A stretch of 64,000 nt of DNA from Bradyrhizobium erythrophlei (GTDB taxonomy: Bacteria; Pseudomonadota; Alphaproteobacteria; Rhizobiales; Xanthobacteraceae), in assembly GCF_900142985.1 (NCBI RefSeq), contig NZ_LT670849.1, positions 5,100,501-5,164,500 of the forward strand. The letters are read 5' to 3'. Shown here piece by piece: positions 1-9,370 of the stretch. Numbering within the stretch: position 1 is the stretch's first letter; each line of letters begins with the position of its first letter. The position numbers and the translations under genes are program-made. The notes under the pieces were generated by a model. The model ran no database searches and was not told the DNA's origin. It was given only the letters and a program-made list of their open reading frames with translations.

Positions 1-39
1 AGCACGCAGGGGTGGCTCGTGAGCAAGGCTGGCCTATGA
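1..39 (+). CDS. 3' end of an unidentified gene (cut by window edge)
   Basis: The first reading frame is open from base 1 and stops at TGA 37-39, encoding a C-terminus that ends in GWLVSKAGL. The stop overlaps the ATG of the next gene in an ATGA arrangement, the usual sign of translational coupling in an operon. In xanthine dehydrogenase/CO dehydrogenase operons the gene before the large subunit is normally the small [2Fe-2S] or the FAD subunit, so this is probably one of those; the visible 12 residues are too few to say which. Confidence 0.5.
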   Translation, partial: STQGWLVSKAGL

Positions 40-2423
40 ACAAGTCCGAAGGCAAAGCGCTGTCCGAGCTCGACCGGCCGAACTCCTACATCGGCATGAC
101 GGTGCCGCGGCCCAATCTCGACCGGCTGCTGCAGGGACGCGGGCTCTATGTCAGCGATCTCGAACTGCCGCGGATGGTGCATGTGGTGTTCGTGCGTTCG
201 CCTCACGCGCATGCGAAGATCGTGGCGATCGAGACGCAAGACGCCAGGAAAATGCCGGGCGTTGTCGCTGTCGTCACCGGCGGAGAGCTTTCTGCCGTCA
301 TCACGCCGTGGGTCGGCGTGCTCTCGCACCTGAAGGGACTGAAATCCGCGCCGCAGCGCGCGATAGCGGTCGATCGCGTCTGCTGGCAGGGTGAGGCGGT
401 GGTCGCCATCGTCGCGACCAGCCGCGCGGCCGCCGAAGATGCCGCCGATCTGGTGGCGGTTGATTACGAGGAGCTATCCGCAGTCACTGACATGCGCACC
501 GCGCTCGATGCCGGAACGCCGGTCATCCATGCCTCGCTCGGCGACAATCTCGCCTTTGAACGCGCGCTCGACGCCGGCGCCGTCGATGCAGCCTTTGCCG
601 ACTCGGACGAAATCGCGGAAGCCGAATTTGTCTTCGGCCGTCACACCGGCGTGACGCTGGAGCCGCGCTCGGTGGTGGCGGACTGGAACGCGGCGGAAGC
701 GCGGCTCACGATCTATCAGGGCACCCAGGCGCCGCATATGGTGCAGAATATCGCAGCGTTGCATCTCGGCCTTCAGGAGGCACAGGTCCGCGTGATCTGC
801 AAGGACGTCGGCGGTTCCTTCGGCATCAAGGTTCACATCTACGCCGACGAGATGGCGACTTATGCGCTGTCGAAATTGTTGAAGCGGCCGGTGAAATACG
901 TCGCCGACCGCATGGAAAGCTTCAACACCGACATCCATGCCCGCGACCATCGCTGCAAGGGGCGCATCGGCGTCAAGCGCGACGGCACGATCACGGCGTT
1001 CGAGATCGACGATCTCACCGGCATCGGGCCTTACTCGATGTATCCGCGCACCAGCGCGATCGAGGCCAATCAGGTCGTCAACCTCGTCGGCGGTCCCTAT
1101 ACGACCAAGAATTATCGCGCCCGCGCCCGCGTCGTGTTCCAGAATAAAAACGTGATGTGCCAGTACCGCGCGGTCGGTCATCCCATCGCCTGTTCGGTCA
1201 CCGAAGGCCTGGTCGATCTCGCCGCGGCAAGGATCGGCATGGACCCGGTGGAAATTCGAAGGCGCAATCTCGTCCCCGACGACGCTTACCCCTGCGCGTC
1301 GGCGTCCGGTCTTCGATTCGAGCTGCTGTCGCATCACGAGGCGCTGAACAAGTTGCTGAAGATGATGAACTACGACGCGCTCCGCGCCGAGCAGGCGAGC
1401 TTGCGCAAACAGAACATTCATCGCGGCATCGGCATTGCAAGCTTCATCGAAGTGACCAACCCGAGCGCCGCGTTTTATGGCGTCGGTGGCGCGAAGATTT
1501 CCTCGCAGGATGGCGTCGCGGTGCGGCTCGATGCGCAAGGCGCGGTGATCTGCCTGACCAGCATCACCGAACAGGGCCAGGGTTCGGAGTCGCTGACCGC
1601 GCAGATCGTCGGCAGTGTGCTCGGCGTTTCCATGGAAAAAGTGCGCGTCATCCTCGGCGATACCGACCAGACGCCGTATGGCGGCGGCACCTGGGCCTCG
1701 CGCGGCGCCGGCATCGGCGGCGAGGCGGCGCTTCAGGCCGCCAAAGTCCTGCGCAAGAACATCCTCGATGTTGCCGCCGCGATCCTGCAATCCGCGCCCG
1801 CCGAACTCGACATTGCGAACAACCAGATCGTGAACGCCGGCGACGGCGCGCCGCGGATCGAACTGCGTGAACTCGCCCGCATCGTTTATTTCCGTCCCGA
1901 CACCTTGCCGCCGGGCATTCAGCCGGAACTGATGGCGACGCGGCATTACGTGCCGCGCGAATATCCCTTTGCCTTCACCAACGGGATTCAGGCCTCGTGG
2001 CTGGAGGTCGATACCGATACCGGCTTCGTCAAGCTGCTCAAGCACTGGGTGGTGGAAGATTGCGGGACCATCATCAATCCACAGCTGGTCGACGAACAGA
2101 TCCGCGGCGGTGTGGTGCAGGGCCTCGGCGCGGCGTTGTTCGAGAAATGCCTCTATGACGAGCGCGGCCAGCTCACCAATGCCAACATGGCGGATTATCT
2201 GGTGCCGATGTCGGGCGAGATGCCGGATATCGATATCGGCCACGTGGTGTCGCCGACATCTGAGAGCGAACTCGGCGCCAAAGGTGCAGGCGAGGCGGGG
2301 ACTGCCGGAGCCGCGGCCTGCGTGGCCAATGCGGTGAACGATGCGCTCACACCGTTCGGCGCCGTGATCACCGAAATCCCGCTGACGCCGGAACTGATCC
2401 TGGCAGCGCTTAAGCGGATCTGA
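36..2423 (+). CDS. Molybdopterin-binding large subunit, xanthine dehydrogenase/CO dehydrogenase family
   Basis: This 795-residue protein has the N-terminal a/b-hammerhead of the family (GRGLYVSDLELPRMVHVVFV, about residues 38-57) followed by the molybdopterin-binding region (KDVGGSFGIK, about 260; EQGQGSES, about 515; the GAKGAGEAGT loop near the C-terminus that carries the base glutamate). It would hydroxylate or oxidise a small carbonyl or heterocyclic compound in a complex with a [2Fe-2S] and an FAD subunit. The ATG at 36 is chosen because it overlaps the preceding stop; a GTG at 12 in frame is possible. The active-site loop of true CO dehydrogenase (AYRCSFR) is replaced by QYRAVGHP, so it is not a CO dehydrogenase. 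Substrate unknown. Confidence 0.9.
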   Translation: MNKSEGKALSELDRPNSYIGMTVPRPNLDRLLQGRGLYVSDLELPRMVHVVFVRSPHAHAKIVAIETQDARKMPGVVAVVTGGELSAVITPWVGVLSHLKGLKSAPQRAIAVDRVCWQGEAVVAIVATSRAAAEDAADLVAVDYEELSAVTDMRTALDAGTPVIHASLGDNLAFERALDAGAVDAAFADSDEIAEAEFVFGRHTGVTLEPRSVVADWNAAEARLTIYQGTQAPHMVQNIAALHLGLQEAQVRVICKDVGGSFGIKVHIYADEMATYALSKLLKRPVKYVADRMESFNTDIHARDHRCKGRIGVKRDGTITAFEIDDLTGIGPYSMYPRTSAIEANQVVNLVGGPYTTKNYRARARVVFQNKNVMCQYRAVGHPIACSVTEGLVDLAAARIGMDPVEIRRRNLVPDDAYPCASASGLRFELLSHHEALNKLLKMMNYDALRAEQASLRKQNIHRGIGIASFIEVTNPSAAFYGVGGAKISSQDGVAVRLDAQGAVICLTSITEQGQGSESLTAQIVGSVLGVSMEKVRVILGDTDQTPYGGGTWASRGAGIGGEAALQAAKVLRKNILDVAAAILQSAPAELDIANNQIVNAGDGAPRIELRELARIVYFRPDTLPPGIQPELMATRHYVPREYPFAFTNGIQASWLEVDTDTGFVKLLKHWVVEDCGTIINPQLVDEQIRGGVVQGLGAALFEKCLYDERGQLTNANMADYLVPMSGEMPDIDIGHVVSPTSESELGAKGAGEAGTAGAAACVANAVNDALTPFGAVITEIPLTPELILAALKRI

Positions 2424-2432
2424 ACCGGTGGG

Positions 2433-3584
2433 CTACAGCTTGTTGACGGAAGCGAACGTGCCGTCGCCCTGAATCACCGTCAGGAAGACATCGCTCGCGG
2501 CATCGTGCGGCGTCTGTCCGACGGCAACATGATCGCCGCTGATGTCGAAACGGCCGACCGCATTGATGACCCGCAAGAATGCTTCGCGCGTGGGATTGGG
2601 GCCGGCCATCTCAAGCGCGGCGGCGGCGAGCCGTGCGGAAAGATAACCCTCCAGCGAAACGAAGTCCGGCTCCATTTCGGGATCGAGCAGCCGTCCGGCC
2701 GCCTGATAGTCGGCAACGACCTTGATCGACGTGTCCCATGGAAACGGCACGACCTGTGACACGATCACGCCTTCGCCTTCGTGGCCAAGCTCCTGGGCGA
2801 GCGCAACGGCGCCGACAAAGGAGATATTGACGAATACCGGGTTGAAGCCGCTCTTGCGCGCGAGCTTGATGAATTCGGCGCAAGGCGCGTAGGTGCCGAC
2901 CATCACCACCGCTTCCGGCTCTGCGCGCCTGAGTGTGCGCATGGCGGACGCCACCGCCTTGGTGTTGCGCTCATAGGTCGCTTCGGCCGCGAGCTCCATG
3001 CCGCGCCTTTCCAGCGCGAGCTTGACCCCGGTAAGACCGTCGCGGCCGTACGGATCGTCCTGGTAAAAGATCGCGATGCGCTTGAGGTGGCGGTCTTCGG
3101 TCAGATGCTTGATCCAGGATTCGGCTTCGGCCGCGTAGCTCGCGCGAATATTGACGACGTTGGCAAGATCGTTTCCGCGAAGAAAGCCGGCGCCGGTGAA
3201 AGGACCGATGAAGGGAATGTTCTGTGCCTTCGCGATCGGCACCGTCACGAGCGTCGTCGGCGTGCCGACCGCGCCAATCAAGGCAAAAACCTTGTCTTCC
3301 TCGATCAGCTTGAAGGTCTGCAACACGGAGCGGTCGGGATCGTAGCCATCGTCGCGGCTGATCAGTTCGAGTTTCCGGCCGTGAACCCCGCCTTTGGCGT
3401 TGACCTCGGCAAAGGCCGCCAGAATGCCCTGGCGCATTTTCACGCCGAGTGCCGACGAAGGGCCGCTCATGGCGGCCGCCTGGCCGAACAGGATGCGGTC
3501 CGCAGCAACGCCAGCCTCCTCGGCCTGCGCAGGCGCCGCGAGCAGCAACAGGCAAAATAAAGCCTTGAGTTGCATATACTTCAT
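2433..3584 (-). CDS. ABC transporter periplasmic binding protein, branched-chain amino acid type
   Basis: The product is 383 residues with a clear Sec signal peptide (MKYMQLKALFCLLLLAAPAQA) followed by the type-I periplasmic fold of the LivJ/leucine-binding family: LFGQAAAMSGPSSALG near the mature N-terminus, LISRDDGYDPDRS, and IFYQDDPYGRDG. The ATG at 3584 is chosen because it starts the signal peptide; the open frame extends to 3695 but that part is not protein-like. The gene converges on the molybdenum hydroxylase gene with only 9 bases between stops. No permease or ATPase genes lie beside it, so it is an orphan binding protein. Members of this family in alphaproteobacteria often bind aromatic acids or amides rather than amino acids; ligand unknown. 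Confidence 0.88.
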   Translation of the reverse strand: MKYMQLKALFCLLLLAAPAQAEEAGVAADRILFGQAAAMSGPSSALGVKMRQGILAAFAEVNAKGGVHGRKLELISRDDGYDPDRSVLQTFKLIEEDKVFALIGAVGTPTTLVTVPIAKAQNIPFIGPFTGAGFLRGNDLANVVNIRASYAAEAESWIKHLTEDRHLKRIAIFYQDDPYGRDGLTGVKLALERRGMELAAEATYERNTKAVASAMRTLRRAEPEAVVMVGTYAPCAEFIKLARKSGFNPVFVNISFVGAVALAQELGHEGEGVIVSQVVPFPWDTSIKVVADYQAAGRLLDPEMEPDFVSLEGYLSARLAAAALEMAGPNPTREAFLRVINAVGRFDISGDHVAVGQTPHDAASDVFLTVIQGDGTFASVNKL

Positions 3585-3880
3585 TGAAACACTTTTACGT
3601 GATGAATTCCACCATATGGGGGAGAAGCTAGCGGAGGGGGATGAAGAGCTCGCTAACTCCGTGGCCTCAAGTCCGCGCCCGGTCGGCAAATTCACAGGTC
3701 GACGGGTTTCCCTGAGGCGTTTTCAGTTGTGCTCCCGAGACTGCGGATGAAATCCATAAAGATCGTTAACTAAGGTATCCAAATGCGGTGCTATCTCCGT
3801 AGACATTCAGGCTTTTTAACCATCGTCCGCCCCATAACAGCCTCTTCGGAAAGCCGTTCCCGTTGGGGCGAAAGCAAGAG

Positions 3881-6298
3881 ATGAGCGGTCTAAATCCGGG
3901 CGAGGATCGTCCGGAAAATATGGGCGAGCGGAGGAAGGCGCCCGCACCCCGGGCGAAGCCTTACCGGCCGGCCTGGGTGGCGGCGTGCATCGGCCTGATC
4001 CTGACCGGGATCGCCGCTTACGCCGTGGCGCGCTGGGAGCGCCGCGTCACCTGGACCGAATTCGAAGGCGTCGCCGCGACCCAGCTCATCGAGATGCAGA
4101 ACGGCGTCAACGAATATCTCGGCCGCCTGGTTACGCTGCGCGCGTTGTTCGAATCCGCCAACGATGACGTGACGCGCAGTGAATTCGAGGTTTTCGGCAG
4201 CCGGCTGTTCGAAAACCATCCCGGCGTTCTTCGCGTCAACTGGCTGCCGAAGGTCTATCGCAAGGAGCGCGCGGAATTCGAGTCGGAGGCCATCAACGAC
4301 GGCATTCCGGCCTACCATTTCAAATCGCTGGCGAACGGCGTCGTCTCCGTCGCGCCGGAGAGCGAGTTCTACTTCCCGATCTATTTTTCGACGGAGCGGA
4401 AAATCTCGCCGGTCTACGGCGCGGATTATTCCACCGACCCGATCCGCTGGGCCACGCTCGAGCGCGCCCGCGATTCCGACACGGTCGCCGTTTCGCCGAC
4501 CCGTCTGTTCAAGAACGACAACGGCGGGGCCCACGGCGTTCTCGTCGCGGTGCCGGTCTATGTGAAGGGAACCTCGCGCGCGACGATCGCCGACCGCCGG
4601 CGCAACCTGACCGGCTTCGTGGTCGGCATGTTCGATCTCAGCCAGCTCCTGCAATCGATCCGGTCCGTCACGCCCGAATCTGCCGCGGTCGTATTGACCG
4701 CCTATGCCCCGGAGGCGGACGGCAAGGCCGAAAGTAGGCCCGACTATTCGTCCGCGAATGCGACTGCGCGATCCATGCAGGCGTTCGAACAAGGGCAGTA
4801 CTGGTCCGGCACGCTCAGGATCGGCGATGCGAACTGGCTGGCGAAGGCCGTGCCCGCGGCCGGCGGTCACCTCATGGAGCACTACGACCGCGCCTTGACC
4901 GTGCTCGCGGCAGGTTCTGCCATCACGATTTTTCTCTCGGTCTATCTCGGCATGGCAAGCCGCAACTCGCGCGAACTCGCTTTGGCCAATCGACGCGTGC
5001 TTGAACTGGCGCAGACCGACATTCTCACCGGGCTCCCCAACCGCGCGTTTTTTCTCGAGCAGTTGAAAGACGCAGGATCCGATCCGCTGCAACTCGGCGT
5101 GTTCTCGGTTTTGATGGTCGATCTCGATCGCTTCAAGAACGTCAACGACTCGCTGGGGCACGCCGCCGGCGACGCCCTGCTGCGGCAGGTGGCGGTTCGG
5201 CTGCGCTCGGCGTTGCGCAGCGAGGACGCGCTGGCGCGGCTTGGCGGCGACGAATTCGCCATCATCCAGGCGGGCCAGCATGATCAGCGCGCCAATTCGA
5301 CGGATCTGGCGGGGCGAATCTCCAAGCTCATCGCCGAACCATTCCAGTTGCCGGGCAACCAGGTCGAGATCGGCACCAGCATCGGGATTGCAATTGCGCC
5401 CGAGCATGGCGTCGACCGCGAACAGCTCCTGAAGAAAGCCGACCTTGCGCTCTATCGTTCCAAATCCGCTGGCCGCAACTGCTTCACGGTCTACGACGAG
5501 GCGATGTCGGCCGAACTCGAGGCGCGCAACACGCTGGAAGGCGACCTGCGCGACGCCATTGCGCGCTGCCTGTTCGAGGTTCACTATCAGCCGTATTTCG
5601 ACGTCGAAACCGGACGCCGCCGCGGCGCCGAGGCGCTGGTACGCTGGCGTCATCCGGTGAGGGGATTGATCCCGCCGGACCAGTTCATTCCGCTCGCGGA
5701 AGAAACCGGGCTGATCGTGCCGCTCGGCGAATGGATCATCCGCCAGGCCTGCGACGATGCGACCCTGTGGCCGGCCGACACCATGGTTTCGATCAATCTT
5801 TCGCCGGTGCAGTTCAAGCAGGCCGAATTGTTCGACGTCATCGAAACCACGCTACGCAATTCCGGATTGTCGGCGGAGCGGCTCGAGATCGAGATCACCG
5901 AATCCGTGCTGCTGGAGCGCGCCTGCGAGAATCTCGTTTTCATGGAGCGCTTGAGCGATCTCGGCGTCTCGCTCGCGCTTGACGATTTCGGCACCGGCTA
6001 TTCGTCGCTGAGCTGCCTGACCACGTTCCCGTTCGACAAGATCAAGATCGACAAGTCCTTCATGGGCAATCTGTCGGCACAATACAAAAGTGCTGCGATC
6101 ATTTCCTCGATCGTGACGCTGGCGCGCGGTCTCGGCATGTCGGTGACGGCCGAGGGCGTCGAAACCATCGAACAGCTCGACGGCCTGAAACAGCTCGGCG
6201 TCAATTTTGCGCAAGGTTATTTGCTCGGCCGTCCGGTCCCGACCGCCGAGCTCGAAAAGCAGCCCGTGATCTTCCGCCCGCGCCGCGACGCCGCCTGA
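3881..6298 (+). CDS. CHASE-GGDEF-EAL membrane c-di-GMP enzyme
   Basis: This 805-residue inner-membrane signalling protein has a TM segment at about 32-53, an extracytoplasmic CHASE sensor domain (about 80-310), a second TM segment at about 338-360, then GGDEF and EAL domains. The diguanylate cyclase site is intact (GGDEF, residues 455-459) and an RSED inhibitory site lies exactly five residues before it. The phosphodiesterase domain also looks intact: EAL at 584-586, the ITES glutamate, DDFGTGYSS, IKIDKSFM and TAEGVET. Both activities are therefore possible, with the CHASE ligand choosing between them. The start is ATG 3881; an in-frame TTG at 3863 is less likely. It is monocistronic. Confidence 0.93.
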   Translation: MSGLNPGEDRPENMGERRKAPAPRAKPYRPAWVAACIGLILTGIAAYAVARWERRVTWTEFEGVAATQLIEMQNGVNEYLGRLVTLRALFESANDDVTRSEFEVFGSRLFENHPGVLRVNWLPKVYRKERAEFESEAINDGIPAYHFKSLANGVVSVAPESEFYFPIYFSTERKISPVYGADYSTDPIRWATLERARDSDTVAVSPTRLFKNDNGGAHGVLVAVPVYVKGTSRATIADRRRNLTGFVVGMFDLSQLLQSIRSVTPESAAVVLTAYAPEADGKAESRPDYSSANATARSMQAFEQGQYWSGTLRIGDANWLAKAVPAAGGHLMEHYDRALTVLAAGSAITIFLSVYLGMASRNSRELALANRRVLELAQTDILTGLPNRAFFLEQLKDAGSDPLQLGVFSVLMVDLDRFKNVNDSLGHAAGDALLRQVAVRLRSALRSEDALARLGGDEFAIIQAGQHDQRANSTDLAGRISKLIAEPFQLPGNQVEIGTSIGIAIAPEHGVDREQLLKKADLALYRSKSAGRNCFTVYDEAMSAELEARNTLEGDLRDAIARCLFEVHYQPYFDVETGRRRGAEALVRWRHPVRGLIPPDQFIPLAEETGLIVPLGEWIIRQACDDATLWPADTMVSINLSPVQFKQAELFDVIETTLRNSGLSAERLEIEITESVLLERACENLVFMERLSDLGVSLALDDFGTGYSSLSCLTTFPFDKIKIDKSFMGNLSAQYKSAAIISSIVTLARGLGMSVTAEGVETIEQLDGLKQLGVNFAQGYLLGRPVPTAELEKQPVIFRPRRDAA

Positions 6299-6598
6299 CG
6301 TCTGCCCGATTCGTGCCGCTGGACCGCCCACTGGCATGCCACATCAGGCGGTAACGGGATGATCGGCCGCGCCCGCTTGCATAGGCTGGAATCACCCCAC
6401 GACGCCGACGGGTAGAAGGATTATGCTTTTTTCGTGGACGCTATTGCGGCCCCGGAAAATATATTCCTACCTATGACCGGGATCCCGACACCATGCTCGG
6501 GCATTGTATGTGCGGTGGGATAGTGGAGGGGCTTCGTCATGGCTACTTGGCCGCAAGGTCGTGATGCTGTTCCCCTGCCAAGACGTTAAGGGACGCCT
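6299..6598. other. Intergenic region before the TauE/SafE gene
   Basis: These 300 bases contain no conventional gene and no obvious terminator after the GGDEF-EAL gene. The second half holds an AT-rich stretch near 6455-6475 (gaaaatatattcc), which may be a promoter, and a 16-codon open frame with its own ribosome binding site that is listed separately. Confidence 0.5.
6539..6589 (+). CDS. Possible 16-residue leader peptide upstream of TauE/SafE
   Basis: A GGAGG at 6524-6528 precedes an ATG at 6539 that opens a frame of 16 codons (MATWPQGRDAVPLPRR) ending in TAA at 6587-6589. The stop lies 9 bases before the GTG of the exporter gene and overlaps its AAGGGA ribosome binding site, the layout expected of a translated leader that controls the next gene. 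There is no homology evidence and such short frames occur by chance, so this is a suggestion. Confidence 0.25.
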   Translation: MATWPQGRDAVPLPRR

Positions 6599-7486
6599 GT
6601 GATCGATCCTGTCTACGTGGCATCGGGCTTCAGCGTCGGGCTTCTGGTCGGCATGACCGGCGTCGGCGGCGGCTCGCTGATGACGCCGATCCTGATCATG
6701 CTGTTCGGCATCCATCCGTCCACGGCGGTCGGCACTGATCTGTTGTATGCGGCGGCGACCAAAACCGGCGGCGGCCTCGTCCACGGCTGGGCCGGCACCA
6801 TCTACTGGCGGGCGGTGCTTCGTCTGGCGGCCGGCAGCATCCCCGCGAGCATCGTGACGCTGCTGGTGCTCTGGCAACTCGATCTCTCGGCCGAAGCGGC
6901 ACGGGGCCTGGTCAATTCGGTGCTGTGTTTCGCGCTGCTGTTGACCGCAACCGCGCTGATCTTCCGCAAGCTCGTGATCGACAAATTGCGCGTACGCATG
7001 GAGCGCGTGGACGATACGACGATTGCGCGCGCCACCGTTTTCGTAGGCGTCGTTCTCGGCGTGCTGGTCTCGATCTCTTCGGTCGGCGCCGGGGCCGTCG
7101 GCGTCACCGCATTGCTACTGCTCTATCCGCAACTGCCGATGGTGCGCATCATCGGCTCCGACATTGCCCATGCGGTGCCGCTCACACTCGTCGCCGGGAT
7201 CGGGCACTGGTTCATGGGCTCGACCGACTGGCAGTTGCTGGGCGTGCTCCTGATCGGCTCGCTGCCGGGGATCGCGATCGGCAGCTATTGCGCGGTGCGC
7301 GTTCCCGAAACCGCGCTGCGGCTGCTGCTCGCCGGCATTCTGATCGTGGTGGCAGGAAAACTCGGCTCGGAGCAATGGCGCTCCCCAGCGCCGAATGTTG
7401 CGGTCACGACCGAGCGTGCGTCGGCCGCCACGCAAAGCGCCCCGCAGATCGTGCCGGTGGCGATCGGCTCCCATTCCGGCAACTGA
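6599..7486 (+). CDS. TauE/SafE family anion exporter
   Basis: This 295-residue polytopic membrane protein has the two-fold repeat of TauE/SafE (DUF81) proteins. Each half carries a glycine-rich motif: GLLVGMTGVGGGSLMTPILI near the N-terminus, and VSISSVGAGAVGVTALLLL in the second half. About eight hydrophobic segments are visible. The family exports sulfite, sulfoacetate or other small organosulfur anions. The start is a GTG preceded by AAGGGA. The product ends in a soluble tail rich in Ala, Thr and Ser. It stands alone, with no sulfonate catabolic gene beside it, so the substrate is open. Confidence 0.9.
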   Translation: MIDPVYVASGFSVGLLVGMTGVGGGSLMTPILIMLFGIHPSTAVGTDLLYAAATKTGGGLVHGWAGTIYWRAVLRLAAGSIPASIVTLLVLWQLDLSAEAARGLVNSVLCFALLLTATALIFRKLVIDKLRVRMERVDDTTIARATVFVGVVLGVLVSISSVGAGAVGVTALLLLYPQLPMVRIIGSDIAHAVPLTLVAGIGHWFMGSTDWQLLGVLLIGSLPGIAIGSYCAVRVPETALRLLLAGILIVVAGKLGSEQWRSPAPNVAVTTERASAATQSAPQIVPVAIGSHSGN

Positions 7487-7560
7487 CCCGGCAACTTACG
7501 TCAGCCGTCCATCGCCCCGTCCCCTGACCGTGCGCGATTTTCCGGATTTGTTTGCCAAAG

Positions 7561-7582
7561 CTTGAAGTATAAAATATATCCG
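7561..7582 (+). promoter_or_regulatory. Putative MarR-type operator/promoter, site A
   Basis: The sequence CTTGAAGTATAAAAT followed by ATATCCG lies 33 bases before the SDR start codon. It shares 14 of its first 15 bases with site B (17749), and its overall form matches sites C (9568) and D (15615). Its core GTATAAAAT fits the shared quasi-palindrome GTWTNAAAY. The presence of the same block before four transcription units of one pathway, one of them next to a MarR gene, suggests an operator. Confidence 0.5.
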
Positions 7583-7615
7583 CACCCGAGGGCTTTCATT
7601 CGGGGAGAAGCGCGC

Positions 7616-8377
7616 ATGGTGGAACTGCCGAATTCCCCGCATGCGGTCGTCACCGGTGCGGCGCGCGGCATCGGCCGCCAAATCGCGTTGCAAATGACCG
7701 GAGCCGGCGCCGTCGTCACCGCGCTCGGCCGTCAAACGGCTGCGCTGGAAGATCTGGTGGCCCACGGCGTTGCGCATTCTTATGTTACGGCCGACGTGAC
7801 CGACCAGGCCGCGGTCGTTGCGGCAATGCGAGAAGCCGCCGCTCGCCAGCCGATCGATATCCTGATCGCCAATGCCGGGGCGGCCGAATCCGCAAGCTTC
7901 GCCAAATCCGACGCGGCGCTGTTCCGGCGCATGATGGACGTCAACTTCATGGGCGTGGTGCACAGCATTCAGGCGGCATTGCCCGCGATGCGCGAGCGCC
8001 CCTTCGGCCGCATCGTCGTGATCGCTTCGACCGCTGGCCTCAAGGGCTACGCTTATGTCAGCGCCTATGCCGCCGCCAAGCATGCGGCGATCGGTCTGGT
8101 GCGCTCGCTGGCGCTCGAGCTTGCGTCGACGCGCATCACCGTGAATGCGGTCTGCCCCGGCTTTACCGACACCGATCTTGTTGCCGGCAGCCTCGACACC
8201 ATCATGAAAAAGACCGGCCGCGATCGCAGCGCCGCCGTCGCCGAGTTGACCAAACATAATCCGCAAGGACGCCTGATTTCGCCGACTGAGGTTGCCGACA
8301 CCGTGCTGTGGCTGTGCGGCGAGGGTGCAGGCGCCGTCACGGGTCAGGCGATCGCCGTTGCCGGCGGGGAGATTTGA
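7616..8377 (+). CDS. SDR family NAD(P)-dependent oxidoreductase (aromatic-CoA cluster)
   Basis: This 253-residue short-chain dehydrogenase has the cofactor motif TGAARGIG (about residues 14-21), the NAG motif (IANAGAA) and the catalytic Ser and YxxxK (YVSAYAAAKHA). In this setting it probably oxidises a 3-hydroxyacyl-CoA or alicyclic hydroxyacyl-CoA in the lower part of the pathway. The ATG at 7616 is preceded by GGGGAGAAG; the longer frame back to 7562 runs through the proposed operator and is rejected. It is followed by the enoyl-CoA hydratase gene after 120 bases that hold a repeat. It resembles the SDRs found in 2-aminobenzoyl-CoA-type clusters; the exact substrate is inferred. Confidence 0.88.
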   Translation: MVELPNSPHAVVTGAARGIGRQIALQMTGAGAVVTALGRQTAALEDLVAHGVAHSYVTADVTDQAAVVAAMREAAARQPIDILIANAGAAESASFAKSDAALFRRMMDVNFMGVVHSIQAALPAMRERPFGRIVVIASTAGLKGYAYVSAYAAAKHAAIGLVRSLALELASTRITVNAVCPGFTDTDLVAGSLDTIMKKTGRDRSAAVAELTKHNPQGRLISPTEVADTVLWLCGEGAGAVTGQAIAVAGGEI

Positions 8378-8399
8378 CGCGTGTAAAGTCAATTTGGAC

Positions 8400-8473
8400 G
8401 TCATTGCGAGCGCAGCGAAGCAATCCAGAAATTGGATGAAGTGGTCTGGATTGCTTCGTCGCTTTGCAATGAC
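8400..8473. repeat. Dispersed palindromic repeat, family 1
   Basis: GTCATTGCGAGCGCAGCG and AAGCAATCCAG are mirrored by CTGGATTGCTTCGTCG and GCAATGAC, giving a long hairpin between two genes of one operon. A second copy lies at 38480-38583. This form is common in bradyrhizobial and rhodopseudomonad intergenic DNA. In mRNA it could act as a stability element between SDR and hydratase. Confidence 0.8.
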
Positions 8474-8497
8474 GATATAGGTTCGCAAGGAGAGCTC

Positions 8498-9334
8498 ATG
8501 AGCCAGCCAGCCAATTCCGTCACCTTGCCGCTTGCGCAATATCAGCCACGGCACTTCCTTCTGAAGGTCGAGGGCAACGTCGCTGCCGTGACGCTCAACC
8601 GTCCCGAGCGGAAGAATCCGCTGACGTTCGAAAGCTACCGCGAACTGACGGATTTTTTCCGCGCCTGCGCCTTCGACGATGAGGTCAAGGTGATCGTGGT
8701 GTCAGGCGCCGGCGGCAATTTCTCGTCCGGCGGCGACGTGTTCGAGATCATCGGACCGCTCGTGAAGATGGACACCAAGGGCCTGACCGCCTTCACCCGC
8801 ATGACCGGCGACCTCGTGAAAGCGATGCGGGCGTGCCCGCAGCCGATCGTCTCGGCCGTGGAAGGCATTTGCGCTGGCGCCGGCGCGATCATCGCCATGG
8901 CCTCCGACATGCGGCTGGCTGCGTCAGGCGCCAAGGTCGCCTTCCTGTTCAACAAGGTCGGGCTCGCCGGCTGCGACATGGGCGCGTGCGCGATCCTGCC
9001 GCGCATCATCGGCCAGGCGCGCGCCTCGGAATTGCTGTTCACCGGCCGCTTCATGAGTGCCGAGGAGGGCGAGCGCTGGGGATTCTTCAGCCGCATCGTT
9101 GCGCCAGCTGACGTGCTCTCGCAGGCGCACGCAGTGGCCAAAGACATCGCGGCGGGGCCGACCTTCGCCAACACCATGACCAAGCGCATGCTGGCGATGG
9201 AATGGGCGATGTCGGTGGAGGAGGCGATCGAGGCCGAGGCGATCGCGCAGGCGCTGTGCATGACCACTGAAGATTTTACGCGCGCCTTCGAGGCCTTTGC
9301 CAACAAGCAGAAACCTGACTTCAAGGGGAATTGA
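8498..9334 (+). CDS. Enoyl-CoA hydratase/isomerase family protein (aromatic-CoA cluster)
   Basis: This 278-residue crotonase has the family signatures: [15 protein letters not shown], the oxyanion-hole segments [16 protein letters not shown] and [20 protein letters not shown], and the [13 protein letters not shown] region. It is expected to hydrate or open a cyclic enoyl-CoA made by the monooxygenase/reductase. The start at ATG 8498 follows a strong AAGGAGAG; the longer frame to 8432 runs through the repeat and is discarded. It is in the same direction as the SDR gene (120 bases upstream) and the fused hydroxylase (288 bases downstream, with its own proposed operator). Confidence 0.88.
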   Translation: MSQPANSVTLPLAQYQPRHFLLKVEGNVAAVTLNRPERKNPLTFESYRELTDFFRACAFDDEVKVIVVSGAGGNFSSGGDVFEIIGPLVKMDTKGLTAFTRMTGDLVKAMRACPQPIVSAVEGICAGAGAIIAMASDMRLAASGAKVAFLFNKVGLAGCDMGACAILPRIIGQARASELLFTGRFMSAEEGERWGFFSRIVAPADVLSQAHAVAKDIAAGPTFANTMTKRMLAMEWAMSVEEAIEAEAIAQALCMTTEDFTRAFEAFANKQKPDFKGN

Positions 9335-9370
9335 GGGCTGGTTTCTGGCTTTACGCTGGAAGCGCAGGAG

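Noticed and set aside
474..2243. 589-codon open frame on the minus strand
   Set aside because: It is the antisense shadow of the molybdenum hydroxylase gene; it has no domain and its composition (Arg, His, Asp) is typical of antisense frames in GC-rich DNA.
36..2423. Annotation as CO dehydrogenase large subunit (coxL)
   Set aside because: The form I CoxL active-site motif with cysteine is absent; only the family level is justified.
3890..5653. 587-codon open frame on the minus strand
   Set aside because: Shadow of the CHASE-GGDEF-EAL gene, which shows all catalytic motifs on the plus strand.
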